A stretch of DNA of 8,385 bases. It comes from Bacillota bacterium (GTDB taxonomy: Bacteria > Bacillota > Clostridia > Oscillospirales > Ruminococcaceae). Positions 1 through 6,838 of this stretch are shown here, piece after piece; the first letter of the stretch is position 1, and each line of letters opens with the position of its first letter. The notes beneath the pieces are model-generated. The model was given only the letters and a program-made list of their open reading frames with translations, did no database searches and was not told the DNA's origin. A program made the translations under genes and the position numbers. The stretch is from the NCBI GenBank assembly GCA_023413185.1, contig JAEZQD010000036.1:1-8385 (forward strand), read 5' to 3'.

Positions 1-230
1 AGGTGATGGAGAACGTAACGGTGGGCAAGACGGCAAAGGGCATGCTGGGCTCGGATAAGGACATAGCAAGGCTGATTCAGGAGTGGGAGCATAAGCTGGG
101 CGACAACGGCAGGATACTGGTACGCCCGTCGGGCACCGAGCCGCTGGTGCGCGTCATGGCGGAGGGTAAGGACCTTGCGCAGATTACCCGCTGCGTGAAG
201 CAGATTGCCGACGCGGTACGCGCGCTGTAA
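1..230 (+). CDS. glmM: Phosphoglucosamine mutase GlmM, C-terminal fragment (5' end outside window)
   Basis: GlmM interconverts glucosamine-6-phosphate and glucosamine-1-phosphate in the cytoplasm, on the route to UDP-GlcNAc for peptidoglycan. Only about the last 75 codons are here. The reading frame begins at base 3, bases 1-2 belong to the preceding codon, and the TAA is at 228-230. The decisive motif is the phosphate-binding loop of domain 4, RPSGTEPLVRVM, at bases 123-158, in the form typical of GlmM rather than phosphomannomutases. The preceding stretch (GKTAKGMLG) and the short C-terminal helix also fit the family. The active-site serine and metal-binding loop lie outside the window and cannot be checked. 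The GTG and ATG near the edge are internal codons, not starts. A 36-base gap separates it from the methyltransferase, with no terminator visible, so the two may be cotranscribed. The family call is firm, and GlmM over a related hexose phosphate mutase is likely. Confidence 0.9.
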   Translation, partial: VMENVTVGKTAKGMLGSDKDIARLIQEWEHKLGDNGRILVRPSGTEPLVRVMAEGKDLAQITRCVKQIADAVRAL

Positions 231-266
231 TTTAACAAGAAACGATTTTCGATAATAGGAGAAACG

Positions 267-1136
267 ATGAGAGTATCGGACGGATGGAAGGACTATGAGG
301 TGCTTGACGCAACCGACGGCGAGCGCTTAGAGCGATGGGGCGACGTAATCTTGGTGCGACCCGACCCGCAGATTATCTGGCAGACGGGGCAGCGGCACCC
401 GCTATGGGGCGACCCGCACGCGCGGTACGAGCGGTCTAGCAGCGGCGGAGGGCGATGGCAAAACCTAAAGCGGTTCCCCGAAAAGTGGCGCATCGGTTAC
501 CGCAGCCTAAGCTTTGTGGTGCACCCCACCGGCTTTAAGCACACGGGGCTGTTCCCCGAGCAGGCGTGCAATTGGGACATGCTAAAGCAGACGATAGAGA
601 CAGCAAACCGACCCGTTTCGGTGCTCAACCTGTTTGCGTATACGGGCGGCGCAACCCTTGCCGCCGCACAGGCGGGTGCCGCGGTGTGCCATGTGGATGC
701 CGCAAAGGGCATGGTGTCGTGGGCGCGCGAAAACGCACAGGCATCGGGGCTTGAGCAAAAGCCGATTCGCTGGATTGTGGACGACTGTAAAAAGTTTGTG
801 GAGCGCGAGATAAAGCGCGGCACCCGGTACGACATCATCATCATGGACCCGCCCTCCTACGGCAGGGGACCGGGCGGTGAGGTGTGGAAGCTGGAGGATG
901 CGTTGTACTCTCTGGTGACCCTGTGCGCGCAGGTGCTTTCGGACAAGCCGCTTTTGTTCTTACTCAACTCCTACACCACGGGGCTTTCTCCGTCGGTGAT
1001 GGCGTATGTGCTCGACGCTGCGCTGCGCGGTCGGTTCGGCGGCAGTGTTAGCGCGGACGAGATTGGGCTTAGGGTAAAACAATCGGGTGCTATTTTGCCC
1101 TGCGGCAGTACCGCCGTATGGCAGGCAAGCAGATAA
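267..1136 (+). CDS. Class I SAM-dependent methyltransferase, RlmI/RlmK-like (COG1092), substrate unknown
   Basis: This 289-residue protein has a Rossmann-fold methyltransferase domain in its C-terminal two thirds. The SAM-binding motif I is NLFAYTGG at residues 121-128. An acidic motif II (HVDA, 142-145) follows, then a VDDC segment at 171-174, and motif IV is DPPSYGRG at 194-201. This arrangement matches the family that includes the 23S rRNA methyltransferases RlmI and RlmK. It has no N-terminal PUA domain like that of RlmI; residues 1-110 instead look like a beta-rich region. Near the expected catalytic motif VI the sequence reads LLNSYTTGLS, without the cysteine an m5C enzyme would need, so m5C chemistry is doubtful. 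The substrate is probably an RNA, but that is inference. The ATG at 267 is supported by AGGAGA at 257-262. The gene lies between glmM and ecfA1, with 31 bases before the ecfA1 start. There is no sign of truncation. Confidence 0.85.
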   Translation: MRVSDGWKDYEVLDATDGERLERWGDVILVRPDPQIIWQTGQRHPLWGDPHARYERSSSGGGRWQNLKRFPEKWRIGYRSLSFVVHPTGFKHTGLFPEQACNWDMLKQTIETANRPVSVLNLFAYTGGATLAAAQAGAAVCHVDAAKGMVSWARENAQASGLEQKPIRWIVDDCKKFVEREIKRGTRYDIIIMDPPSYGRGPGGEVWKLEDALYSLVTLCAQVLSDKPLLFLLNSYTTGLSPSVMAYVLDAALRGRFGGSVSADEIGLRVKQSGAILPCGSTAVWQASR

Positions 1137-1167
1137 GCGATTTTATATAGGATGGAGCAACAAACAC

Positions 1168-2025
1168 ATGGCGGGAAGAATAGAGACGCACAACATCACC
1201 TTCTCCTATCAAACCGAGGAGAACACCCCGTCGCAGCCGGTGCTGGACGACATTACCCTAACCATTGAGGCGGGTAGCTTTGTCGCGGTTTTGGGGCACA
1301 ACGGCTCGGGCAAAAGCACACTGGCAAAGCATTTTAACGCCATCTTACTGCCCGCGGGCGGCAAGGTGTACATAGACGAGTTCGACACCGCCGACGAGGA
1401 GCGGGTGTACGACATCCGCCAGCGGGTGGGCATGGTGTTCCAAAACCCCGACAACCAGATTGTCGCCACCGTGGTGGAGGAGGACGTCGCGTTCTCGCTC
1501 GAAAACCTGGGTGTTCCCCCCACCGAGATCCGCGAACGGGTGGATGAGGCACTGAAAAGCGTTGGGATGTACGACTACCGCGAGCGTGCGCCGCACCAGC
1601 TTTCGGGTGGTCAGAAGCAGCGCGTCGCCATTGCGGGCATTATCGCGATGCGCCCCGCCTGCATTGTGCTAGACGAACCCACCGCGATGCTCGACCCCAG
1701 CGGCAGGCGCGAGGTGCTAAAAACCATCCGCCGCCTGAACAGGGACTTTGGCATTACCGCGGTGCTCATTACCCACTACATGGACGAGGCAGCCAAGGCG
1801 GACCGCGTGGTGGTGATGGACAACGGGCACGTGGTGCTCGACAATACCCCACGTGAGGTGTTTAAGAACATCGCCCTGCTCAAGGAGATCGGGCTGGATG
1901 TTCCGCAGCCCACCGAGCTGATTGCGGCACTGCGCGACGAGGGTCTTGCGCTGCCCGACGACCTGCTGTTTGTGGACGAGTGTGCAAACGCGATAGCCGC
2001 GCTGCTTAACGAGCCGAAAAAATAG
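1168..2025 (+). CDS. ecfA1: ECF transporter ATPase EcfA1 (CbiO family)
   Basis: EcfA1 is one of two cytoplasmic ATPases that power energy-coupling factor importers for vitamins and metals, working with EcfA2, EcfT and exchangeable S components. From the ATG at 1168 it is 285 residues. Walker A is GHNGSGKST (43-51), the Q-loop glutamine is Q92 in VFQNPDNQ, the ABC signature LSGGQ is at 145-149, Walker B ends in D169-E170, and the switch histidine is H203. The PDNQ sequence after the Q-loop and the AxLDP D-loop fit the EcfA1 branch. The frame is open further upstream to 1087, but that would overlap the methyltransferase. The ATG at 1168 has a GGATGGAG site at 1150-1157 and gives the usual family N-terminus. 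Every catalytic motif is intact. The next gene, ecfA2, begins 142 bases later, an unusually wide gap for this pair. Confidence 0.95.
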   Translation: MAGRIETHNITFSYQTEENTPSQPVLDDITLTIEAGSFVAVLGHNGSGKSTLAKHFNAILLPAGGKVYIDEFDTADEERVYDIRQRVGMVFQNPDNQIVATVVEEDVAFSLENLGVPPTEIRERVDEALKSVGMYDYRERAPHQLSGGQKQRVAIAGIIAMRPACIVLDEPTAMLDPSGRREVLKTIRRLNRDFGITAVLITHYMDEAAKADRVVVMDNGHVVLDNTPREVFKNIALLKEIGLDVPQPTELIAALRDEGLALPDDLLFVDECANAIAALLNEPKK

Positions 2026-2167
2026 GGGCAACCGCAATAGAAAATACAGATAACGACAAACAATATAATCTCACTTCAAAAAACAACAAATTTCATGTTC
2101 ATTCGCGATGTGGAGCATACGCGTCATTACCATGGTGCACTGCCCCCCGCGCAGGAAAGGCAAAACT
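2026..2167 (+). promoter_or_regulatory. AT-rich ecfA1-ecfA2 spacer with possible internal promoter
   Basis: This 142-base gap separates two genes that are normally close together. Bases about 2040-2103 are strongly A-rich, in sharp contrast to the GC-rich coding sequence on both sides. A perfect TATAAT lies at 2064-2069, but I find no good -35 hexamer at 16-18 bases upstream, so the promoter call rests on the -10 and the composition. The stretch 2108-2167 is open in the ecfA2 frame with ATGs at 2108 and 2132. The Shine-Dalgarno site AGGAAAGG at 2153-2160 serves the ATG at 2168, so this part is taken as leader. No known riboswitch was recognised. Confidence 0.3.
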
Positions 2168-3043
2168 ATGCCGATAATACAAACAAAAGGGCTTACACAC
2201 ATCTACAGTCAAAACACACCGTTTTCCAAGGTGGCGGTGGATAACGTCGACCTCACCATCGAAAAGGGTGAGTTTATCGGTGTTATCGGGCACACCGGTT
2301 CGGGCAAGAGCACGCTCATTCAGCATCTCAACGGTCTGCTCAAGCCCACAAGCGGCACGGTGCTGATTGACGGCGAAAACATCTGGCAGGATAAGGCGCG
2401 CCTTCACGCCTGCCGGTTTAAGGTGGGGCTGGTGTTCCAGTACCCCGAATACCAGCTGTTTGAAGAAACGGTGGAAAAGGACATCGCGTTCGGTCCCAAA
2501 AACATGGGTCTTTCAGGCGACGAGATAGCCGAGCGCGTGCGCGAGGCGGCGGAGTTTGTCGGGCTAAAGGATAAGCACCTTACCCGTTCCCCGTTTGACC
2601 TTTCGGGCGGGCAGAAGCGTCGCGCGGCGATTGCGGGCGTTATCGCCATGCGCCCCGAGGTGCTGATACTCGACGAGCCGGCGGCGGGGTTGGACCCCAA
2701 GGGGCGCGAGCGCATCCTGTCGCAGATTAAAAGCTACCACGAAAAAACCGGCAGCACGGTGCTGCTTGTTTCGCACAGCATGGAGGACATTGCGCGGTTT
2801 GCCGGGCGGGTGCTGGTGCTGGGAAACGGAAAGGTAACGATGTTTGACACGGTGGAGAACGTATTCTCACGCGCCGACGAGCTGATGGCGATGGGGCTTG
2901 AGGTGCCGCAGATTACCCGGGTGTTCTTAAACCTTGCGGCAAAGGGCTTTGACGTACGCCGCAATATTTATACCATACAGGACGCAAAAAACGAGATTCT
3001 GCGCCTGTACCAAAACGGCGGTCACGCCGTGCAGAAAGGGTGA
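2168..3043 (+). CDS. ecfA2: ECF transporter ATPase EcfA2 (CbiO family)
   Basis: This is the second ATPase of the ECF energizing module, which pairs with EcfA1 to form the asymmetric nucleotide-binding dimer on the inner face of the membrane. From the ATG at 2168 it has 291 residues. A-loop tyrosine Y13 precedes Walker A GHTGSGKST (41-49). The Q-loop is VFQYPEYQLFEETV with Q91, the signature LSGGQ is at 145-149, Walker B ends in D169-E170, and the switch histidine is H203. The PEYQLFEETV segment and the PAAGLDP D-loop are characteristic of EcfA2 and separate it from EcfA1. The upstream ATGs at 2108 and 2132 are in frame. They would add up to 20 residues with no family counterpart, and the AGGAAAGG at 2153-2160 is well placed for 2168. 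The stop is only 6 bases before ecfT, so translational coupling is likely. Confidence 0.95.
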   Translation: MPIIQTKGLTHIYSQNTPFSKVAVDNVDLTIEKGEFIGVIGHTGSGKSTLIQHLNGLLKPTSGTVLIDGENIWQDKARLHACRFKVGLVFQYPEYQLFEETVEKDIAFGPKNMGLSGDEIAERVREAAEFVGLKDKHLTRSPFDLSGGQKRRAAIAGVIAMRPEVLILDEPAAGLDPKGRERILSQIKSYHEKTGSTVLLVSHSMEDIARFAGRVLVLGNGKVTMFDTVENVFSRADELMAMGLEVPQITRVFLNLAAKGFDVRRNIYTIQDAKNEILRLYQNGGHAVQKG

Positions 3044-3049
3044 GGCGCG

Positions 3050-3868
3050 ATGCTCAAGGATATTACACTCGGGCAGTATTACCCGGGAAAAAGCGCGGTG
3101 CATCGCATCGACCCGCGCGTGAAGATACTGCTGACGATTGTTTATGTCGTCATGCTGTTTTTGGTCAGTAATCCGCTGGGGCTTGCGGTGGGCGTTGTTG
3201 TTATCGTCGTAGGCTACGGTGTTTCGAAGATTCCGCCGCGCATGCTGCTTAAAAGCCTAAAGCCGGTGCTACCGATTGTGCTGTTTACTGCCGTCATCAA
3301 CATCTTTTTTGTGGAGGGCGACCCCATCCTGCGGTGGTGGATCTTCCGCATTACCGCCGAAGGGCTGATGCTTGCCGGGGTGATGATTGTGCGTATCTTG
3401 TGCCTGATTGCCGGCACCTCGCTGCTTACCTACACCACGTCGCCCATTGTGCTCACAGACGGGCTGGAGCGATTGATGTCGCCACTAAAGCTGATTAAGC
3501 TGCCGGTGCACGAGCTTGCGATGATGATGACGATAGCGTTAAGGTTTATTCCCACCTTAATTGAGGAGACCGACAAGATTATGAGCGCGCAAAAGGCGCG
3601 GGGCGCTGACATGGAGACGGGCGGGCTGACCAAGCGCGCACGGGCACTGATACCGATACTTATCCCGCTGTTTGTGTCGGCGTTTCGCCGTGCAGACGAG
3701 CTTGCGCTTGCGATGGAGTGCCGCTGCTACCGCGGCGGCGAGGGCAGAACGCGCATGAAGCAGCTGAAGTTTTCGAGGGTGGACGCCCTGAGTGCCGTGT
3801 TTTTTGCGCTGTGCTTTGCCGCTATAATACTAATCAATCTCAAGGTGCCCAGCCTGTACAGCTACTAA
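3050..3868 (+). CDS. ecfT: ECF transporter transmembrane protein EcfT
   Basis: EcfT is the membrane scaffold that links the EcfA1/EcfA2 ATPases to substrate-binding S components. The 272-residue product opens with a typical family start (GQYYPGKSAVHRIDPRVK). Hydrophobic segments lie around 27-57, 73-88, 105-125 and 248-265, with weaker stretches at 156-170 and 200-212. The first Ala-Arg-Gly coupling motif is intact at A183-R184-G185 (AQKARGADME). At the second coupling motif the equivalent sequence is C224-R225-C226 followed by YRGGEGRTR. The key arginine is therefore kept while both neighbours are cysteine. The ATG at 3050 follows GAAAGGGTGAGG, which overlaps the ecfA2 stop region. No S-component gene is present, consistent with a group II module shared by several S components encoded elsewhere. 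The substrate cannot be assigned. Confidence 0.95.
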   Translation: MLKDITLGQYYPGKSAVHRIDPRVKILLTIVYVVMLFLVSNPLGLAVGVVVIVVGYGVSKIPPRMLLKSLKPVLPIVLFTAVINIFFVEGDPILRWWIFRITAEGLMLAGVMIVRILCLIAGTSLLTYTTSPIVLTDGLERLMSPLKLIKLPVHELAMMMTIALRFIPTLIEETDKIMSAQKARGADMETGGLTKRARALIPILIPLFVSAFRRADELALAMECRCYRGGEGRTRMKQLKFSRVDALSAVFFALCFAAIILINLKVPSLYSY

Positions 3869-3881
3869 CCCGCAACGGGTT
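3867..3881 (+). repeat. Perfect 6-bp inverted repeat at the ecfT stop codon
   Basis: AACCCG and CGGGTT (3867-3872 and 3876-3881) flank a CAA loop and overlap the last bases of the ecfT TAA. No U-run follows directly, so it is at best a weak terminator or an mRNA 3' structure ahead of truA. Confidence 0.3.
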
Positions 3882-3980
3882 GGAGTATAGCTTTACTGGT
3901 CTTTTAGGATAAAAGTGCGCGCGTTGTATTTTTGCTGAATTTTATTGGCATATTGCTATTGGACGTCGGGGGTGAAAACG

Positions 3981-4733
3981 GTGCGTGGTCTGTTGTTGTT
4001 TTTGCGGTTTGTGGGTACAAACTACTGCGGCTCTCAGGTGCAGCCAAACGGCGTTACCGTGATGCAGCGTCTGCAGGACTCGATTGAGCATGTGTTCGGC
4101 GCGCGGCTGCCCATCAAATGCTGCTCGCGTACCGACTCGGGCGTGCACGCCAACATGTTTTGCGTGGGCCTTGTCACCGAAAGGACCATTCCCTGTGACG
4201 CCGTGGTGCGCGCCCTAAACGCCAGCCTGCCATACGACATGGCGGTGTACGACTGCAGGGAGGTTGCCCCCACGTTTCACGCGCGGTACGACGCAAGGGG
4301 TAAAGAGTATGTTTACAAGATTTACAACGCCGCTGAGCGCAACCCGTTTTATCACGGGCTTGCGTACCACTATCGGCGACCGATAGACGAACAGGCGCTC
4401 GGCGCGCTTTGCCGGGGCTTTGTGGGTACACACGACTTTCGCGCGCTGTGCTCGGCGCACTCCGGCGTAAAGGACACGGTGCGTACAATTCAGCAATGCG
4501 CCGTAACCCGCGACGGCGACCTGGTGCAGTTTCGGGTGCGGGGCGACGGCTTTTTATACAACATGGTGCGCATTATGGTGGGCACACTGATTAAAGCCGA
4601 CGAAACGGGCGGGACCGAGGGGGATATCCGCGAGATTATCCGCTCCTGCGACCGGTCGCGCGCAGGCTTTACCGCCCCGGCGCACGGGCTGTATCTGAAC
4701 AAGGTGTACTACGACCAAGATGTATTTTTATAG
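3981..4733 (+). CDS. truA: tRNA pseudouridine(38-40) synthase TruA
   Basis: TruA converts uridines 38-40 in the tRNA anticodon arm to pseudouridine. The GTG start at 3981 gives 250 residues and an N-terminus that lines up with family members. The GGGGGTG at 3968-3974 is a good ribosome site 6 bases before it. A GTG at 3972 is an alternative, and the ATT/ATG-like codons further upstream are not needed. The catalytic aspartate is D52 in SRTDSGVHA (49-57). The tyrosine-containing ARGKEYVYKIYN segment and the late DGFLYNMVRIMVGTLI motif are also present. The first conserved motif is altered: the usual YDGTxYxGWQ reads FVGTNYCGSQ (10-19), losing an aspartate and a tryptophan. Its place directly after ecfT is the conserved Firmicutes order ecfA1-ecfA2-ecfT-truA. 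The ribosomal protein genes rplQ, rplM and rpsI that often flank that block are absent here. Confidence 0.93.
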   Translation: MRGLLLFLRFVGTNYCGSQVQPNGVTVMQRLQDSIEHVFGARLPIKCCSRTDSGVHANMFCVGLVTERTIPCDAVVRALNASLPYDMAVYDCREVAPTFHARYDARGKEYVYKIYNAAERNPFYHGLAYHYRRPIDEQALGALCRGFVGTHDFRALCSAHSGVKDTVRTIQQCAVTRDGDLVQFRVRGDGFLYNMVRIMVGTLIKADETGGTEGDIREIIRSCDRSRAGFTAPAHGLYLNKVYYDQDVFL

Positions 4734-4780
4734 TCAAGCAATGCGTCGTGTGATGTGTTGATTGACCAAAAAACGGCGAC

Positions 4781-4832
4781 AAACGCGTCCGCTCCTGCGG
4801 AAGATGCACTCGTTTCATAGTTTGCTGCGTTT
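4781..4832 (+). repeat. Possible stem-loop in the truA-DUF5711 gap
   Basis: The 134-base gap 4734-4867 contains TCCGC/GCGGA (4788-4792 and 4797-4801) around a TCCT loop. Outside it, AAACGC (4781-4786) is complementary to GCGTTT (4827-4832), with an alternative partner CGTTT at 4811-4815. This could fold as a two-tier structure. There is no strong U-tract, so a terminator is unlikely. A TATAAC at 4832-4837 could be a -10 but lacks a -35 partner. Nothing else is recognisable in the gap. Confidence 0.3.
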
Positions 4833-4867
4833 ATAACGAAAGCCGGGCGGATGCGGGGTGTTTTGGT

Positions 4868-6031
4868 TTGGCACAGGTAACCGAGCTGAATATAGAGCGT
4901 AAAAAGCGGGTGCGCCAAAAACGCGCAAGACGGCTTGTTATGCTTGTAATGCTGGGCGGCGCGATGATCGCCGTCGCGTACCTGTTTCCCCTGCTCGAGG
5001 GGATTAGCTTTAACGCCCTGATGCAGGAGGCGTTCGGCACGGTGGGCAGGTCGGGCAGCTTTCCCGCTTCGCTCGTCGGCGAGACGGCAAGCGGTATCTA
5101 CAATCTGGGCGGCAGCGCGGCGGTGTTAACCGATACCAACGTGCAGGTGTTCTCCCCCGCGGGCAGACCGTACGGTACGGTGCAAAACGGCTTTGCCGAG
5201 CCGGTCATCAAAACCAGTGCCTCGCGCGGGGTCCTGTACGGCAAGGGCGCAAAGGGTATTACCCTGCTTTCTAAGGGTGGCAAGCTTGCGCAAACCGAGC
5301 TGGACGAGATGGTTATGACCGCAGAGGTATCCGCGAATGGGCGGGTGGCGGCGGCGACGCCGTCCGCACGGCATGCCGCAAGTGTACGGGTGTTTGATGA
5401 CGGCTTTAACACCCTGTTTACGTGGTATTCCGCCGAGAACCATGTGCTGACAATGGGGCTATCCTCAGACGGGGCAAGGCTTGCGGTGGGTACGGTAACC
5501 GCCCAGGACGGCGCGCTGCTTAGTGTTATAAAGCAATTTTCCGTCGCACAGCAAACCGAGCAGTGCGAAACAAGGCTTGCCGGGTCGCTTGCGGTGGCGC
5601 TTAAGTATGTTTCCCACGGTGTGCAGGCAGTTTGCGATAACCAAACGCTGCTGCTGGACGAATCGGGCGCGATAAAGCAAACCTACTCCTACGCGGGCAA
5701 GCCGCTTTCGGCCTATTCGGTTACGGGCGGGTCGGCGGCACTGGTGCTGGGCGAGTACAAGGCGGAGCATCAGCTTAGCATTGTGTCGCTCGATGATGAA
5801 TGCAAGGTGCGCTTTGCGCTGGTGGTGCACGAGCAGGTGCGCGATATCTACACCGACGGTGCGCTTACATATGTGTTGACGGATACGGCACTTACCGTTT
5901 ACAATCAAGGTGGGCAGGTGCAGCTGACGCAGCCCAATGAATACGGCTTTATCGGGGTTGCGGCAAGCGGCGAGGATGTGTACCTGCTGCAGCAGCACGG
6001 CGTACAAAAGCTGGAGTATCCCAAAGAGTAA
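4868..6031 (+). CDS. Membrane-anchored protein with beta-rich extracytoplasmic domain (DUF5711-like)
   Basis: The function is unknown. The 387-residue product starts with a very basic cytoplasmic tail (ERKKRVRQKRARR, 10-22). One hydrophobic helix follows at about 23-42, then a long soluble region. This is the topology of a type II single-pass membrane protein with the bulk outside the cell. The soluble part has repeated short beta-strand stretches with Gly/Asp turns and phrases such as GLSSDGARLAVGT. These resemble blades of a WD40/PQQ-type propeller, though no strict repeat was counted. It fits what I recall of the DUF5711 family of Clostridia, which I could not verify by search. The start is TTG at 4868, preceded by GGGGTG at 4855-4860. 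No ATG or GTG serves better. It lies 39 bases upstream of a CvpA family gene, suggesting a joint envelope role. Confidence 0.75.
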   Translation: MAQVTELNIERKKRVRQKRARRLVMLVMLGGAMIAVAYLFPLLEGISFNALMQEAFGTVGRSGSFPASLVGETASGIYNLGGSAAVLTDTNVQVFSPAGRPYGTVQNGFAEPVIKTSASRGVLYGKGAKGITLLSKGGKLAQTELDEMVMTAEVSANGRVAAATPSARHAASVRVFDDGFNTLFTWYSAENHVLTMGLSSDGARLAVGTVTAQDGALLSVIKQFSVAQQTEQCETRLAGSLAVALKYVSHGVQAVCDNQTLLLDESGAIKQTYSYAGKPLSAYSVTGGSAALVLGEYKAEHQLSIVSLDDECKVRFALVVHEQVRDIYTDGALTYVLTDTALTVYNQGGQVQLTQPNEYGFIGVAASGEDVYLLQQHGVQKLEYPKE

Positions 6032-6070
6032 GCAAAACATAAGGTAAAAGCGAAAGGTGGGAGAACGGGT

Positions 6071-6784
6071 ATGACAACGTCCTTCTTAATCGATATTGTG
6101 TTTGCCACGATGGTGCTAATCTGCGTGGTCGTGGCGTGGAACAGGGGCTTTGTAAAAACGGTTGTATCGTTTTTGGGCTTTATTGCCGCGGGCATTGTTT
6201 CGATGCTTGCGTGCGCGAGGGTCTCGGAGTACCTGTACCAACTGCTTATTAAGCAGCCGCTGTACGACAGCATATACAAAAGGGTTCTGGAGCTGGTTCC
6301 CACCGGCGAGGTGATAAGCAGCATAGAGGATATCGGCGCGGTTTTACCGGGTGCGGTGAAGGTGCTGTTTGATCTTGCCGCCGCAGACGCGGGCGAGCGC
6401 ATCGGTCAGACGCTTGCGGGCACGGCCGAGACGGTGTCGCACACAGTGCTCGATACCCTGATTGAGCCGTTGGTGCTTGCACTACTAAACATGGTAATTT
6501 TCTTTGTACTATTCGCACTGCTTATGGTTATAGTAAATATATTGATCGCGATGCTCGGCAAGGTGTTTGAACTGCCGGTGCTAAGCGGCATCAACCGCCT
6601 TTTGGGCGGCGTGGTGGGTGTTGTAAACGGCGTGCTCGTCTGCATGCTTGCGGCGGCACTGCTCTCGCTGTATGCCACCGTGACGTCGGACGCAAGCTCG
6701 TGGGTGAACACCGACATCCTGCGCTCCACCACGATCGCGTCGTTTTTTATAGAGCATAATCCGATTCTTCCGATGATGTTGTAG
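6071..6784 (+). CDS. CvpA family membrane protein
   Basis: CvpA proteins are small polytopic membrane proteins. The name comes from a role in colicin V production in E. coli, and their general function in Firmicutes is unclear but linked to the envelope. The 237-residue product has hydrophobic segments at about 5-23, 30-50, 130-160 (probably long or two closely packed helices) and 173-203. The N-terminal pattern DIVFATMVLICVVVAWNRGF, with its conserved Arg-Gly-Phe after the first helix, is the family hallmark. A second Gly-rich segment (NRLLGGVVGVVNGVL) is also typical. The loop between helices 2 and 3 (about 51-125) is long compared with shorter CvpA members, so the protein exceeds the usual 160-180 residues. 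The ATG at 6071 has AGGTGGGAG at 6055-6063. It probably forms an operon with the DUF5711-like gene. Confidence 0.85.
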   Translation: MTTSFLIDIVFATMVLICVVVAWNRGFVKTVVSFLGFIAAGIVSMLACARVSEYLYQLLIKQPLYDSIYKRVLELVPTGEVISSIEDIGAVLPGAVKVLFDLAAADAGERIGQTLAGTAETVSHTVLDTLIEPLVLALLNMVIFFVLFALLMVIVNILIAMLGKVFELPVLSGINRLLGGVVGVVNGVLVCMLAAALLSLYATVTSDASSWVNTDILRSTTIASFFIEHNPILPMML

Positions 6785-6793
6785 CAGCACGGT

Positions 6794-6811
6794 TTCATAT
6801 GTCGTTCATAT
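6794..6811 (+). repeat. TTCATAT direct repeat upstream of the pgsA promoter
   Basis: Two copies of TTCATAT start at 6794 and 6805, 11 bases apart (about one helical turn). They lie some 30-50 bases upstream of the -10 at 6842. The second copy runs into an AT-rich stretch. This could be an operator or merely part of an AT-rich upstream region. Confidence 0.3.
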
Positions 6812-6838
6812 ATTATCAATGTGCACGAAATACAGGAG

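Noticed and set aside
1087..1167. N-terminal extension of EcfA1 starting at 1087
   Set aside because: It would overlap the end of the methyltransferase and add 27 residues unlike any EcfA1. The ATG at 1168 has a Shine-Dalgarno site and the normal family N-terminus.
2108..2167. N-terminal extension of EcfA2 or a separate short peptide starting at ATG 2108 or 2132
   Set aside because: The extra residues do not resemble the family, no good ribosome site precedes 2108, and AGGAAAGG at 2153-2160 points to 2168.
2026..2167. Vitamin riboswitch controlling the ECF genes
   Set aside because: No recognisable cobalamin, TPP, FMN or preQ1 element. The A-rich stretch has little pairing potential.
3945..3980. 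Longer TruA starting at 3945
   Set aside because: The extra 12 residues have no family counterpart and the upstream codon is a weak start. The GTG at 3981 aligns exactly with TruA N-termini and has a purine-rich ribosome site.
5465..6040. 191-codon open frame on the - strand opposite the DUF5711-like gene
   Set aside because: The composition is rich in Arg, His and Cys as in mirror frames, there is no family match, and the + strand gene has a coherent membrane-protein topology with a ribosome site.
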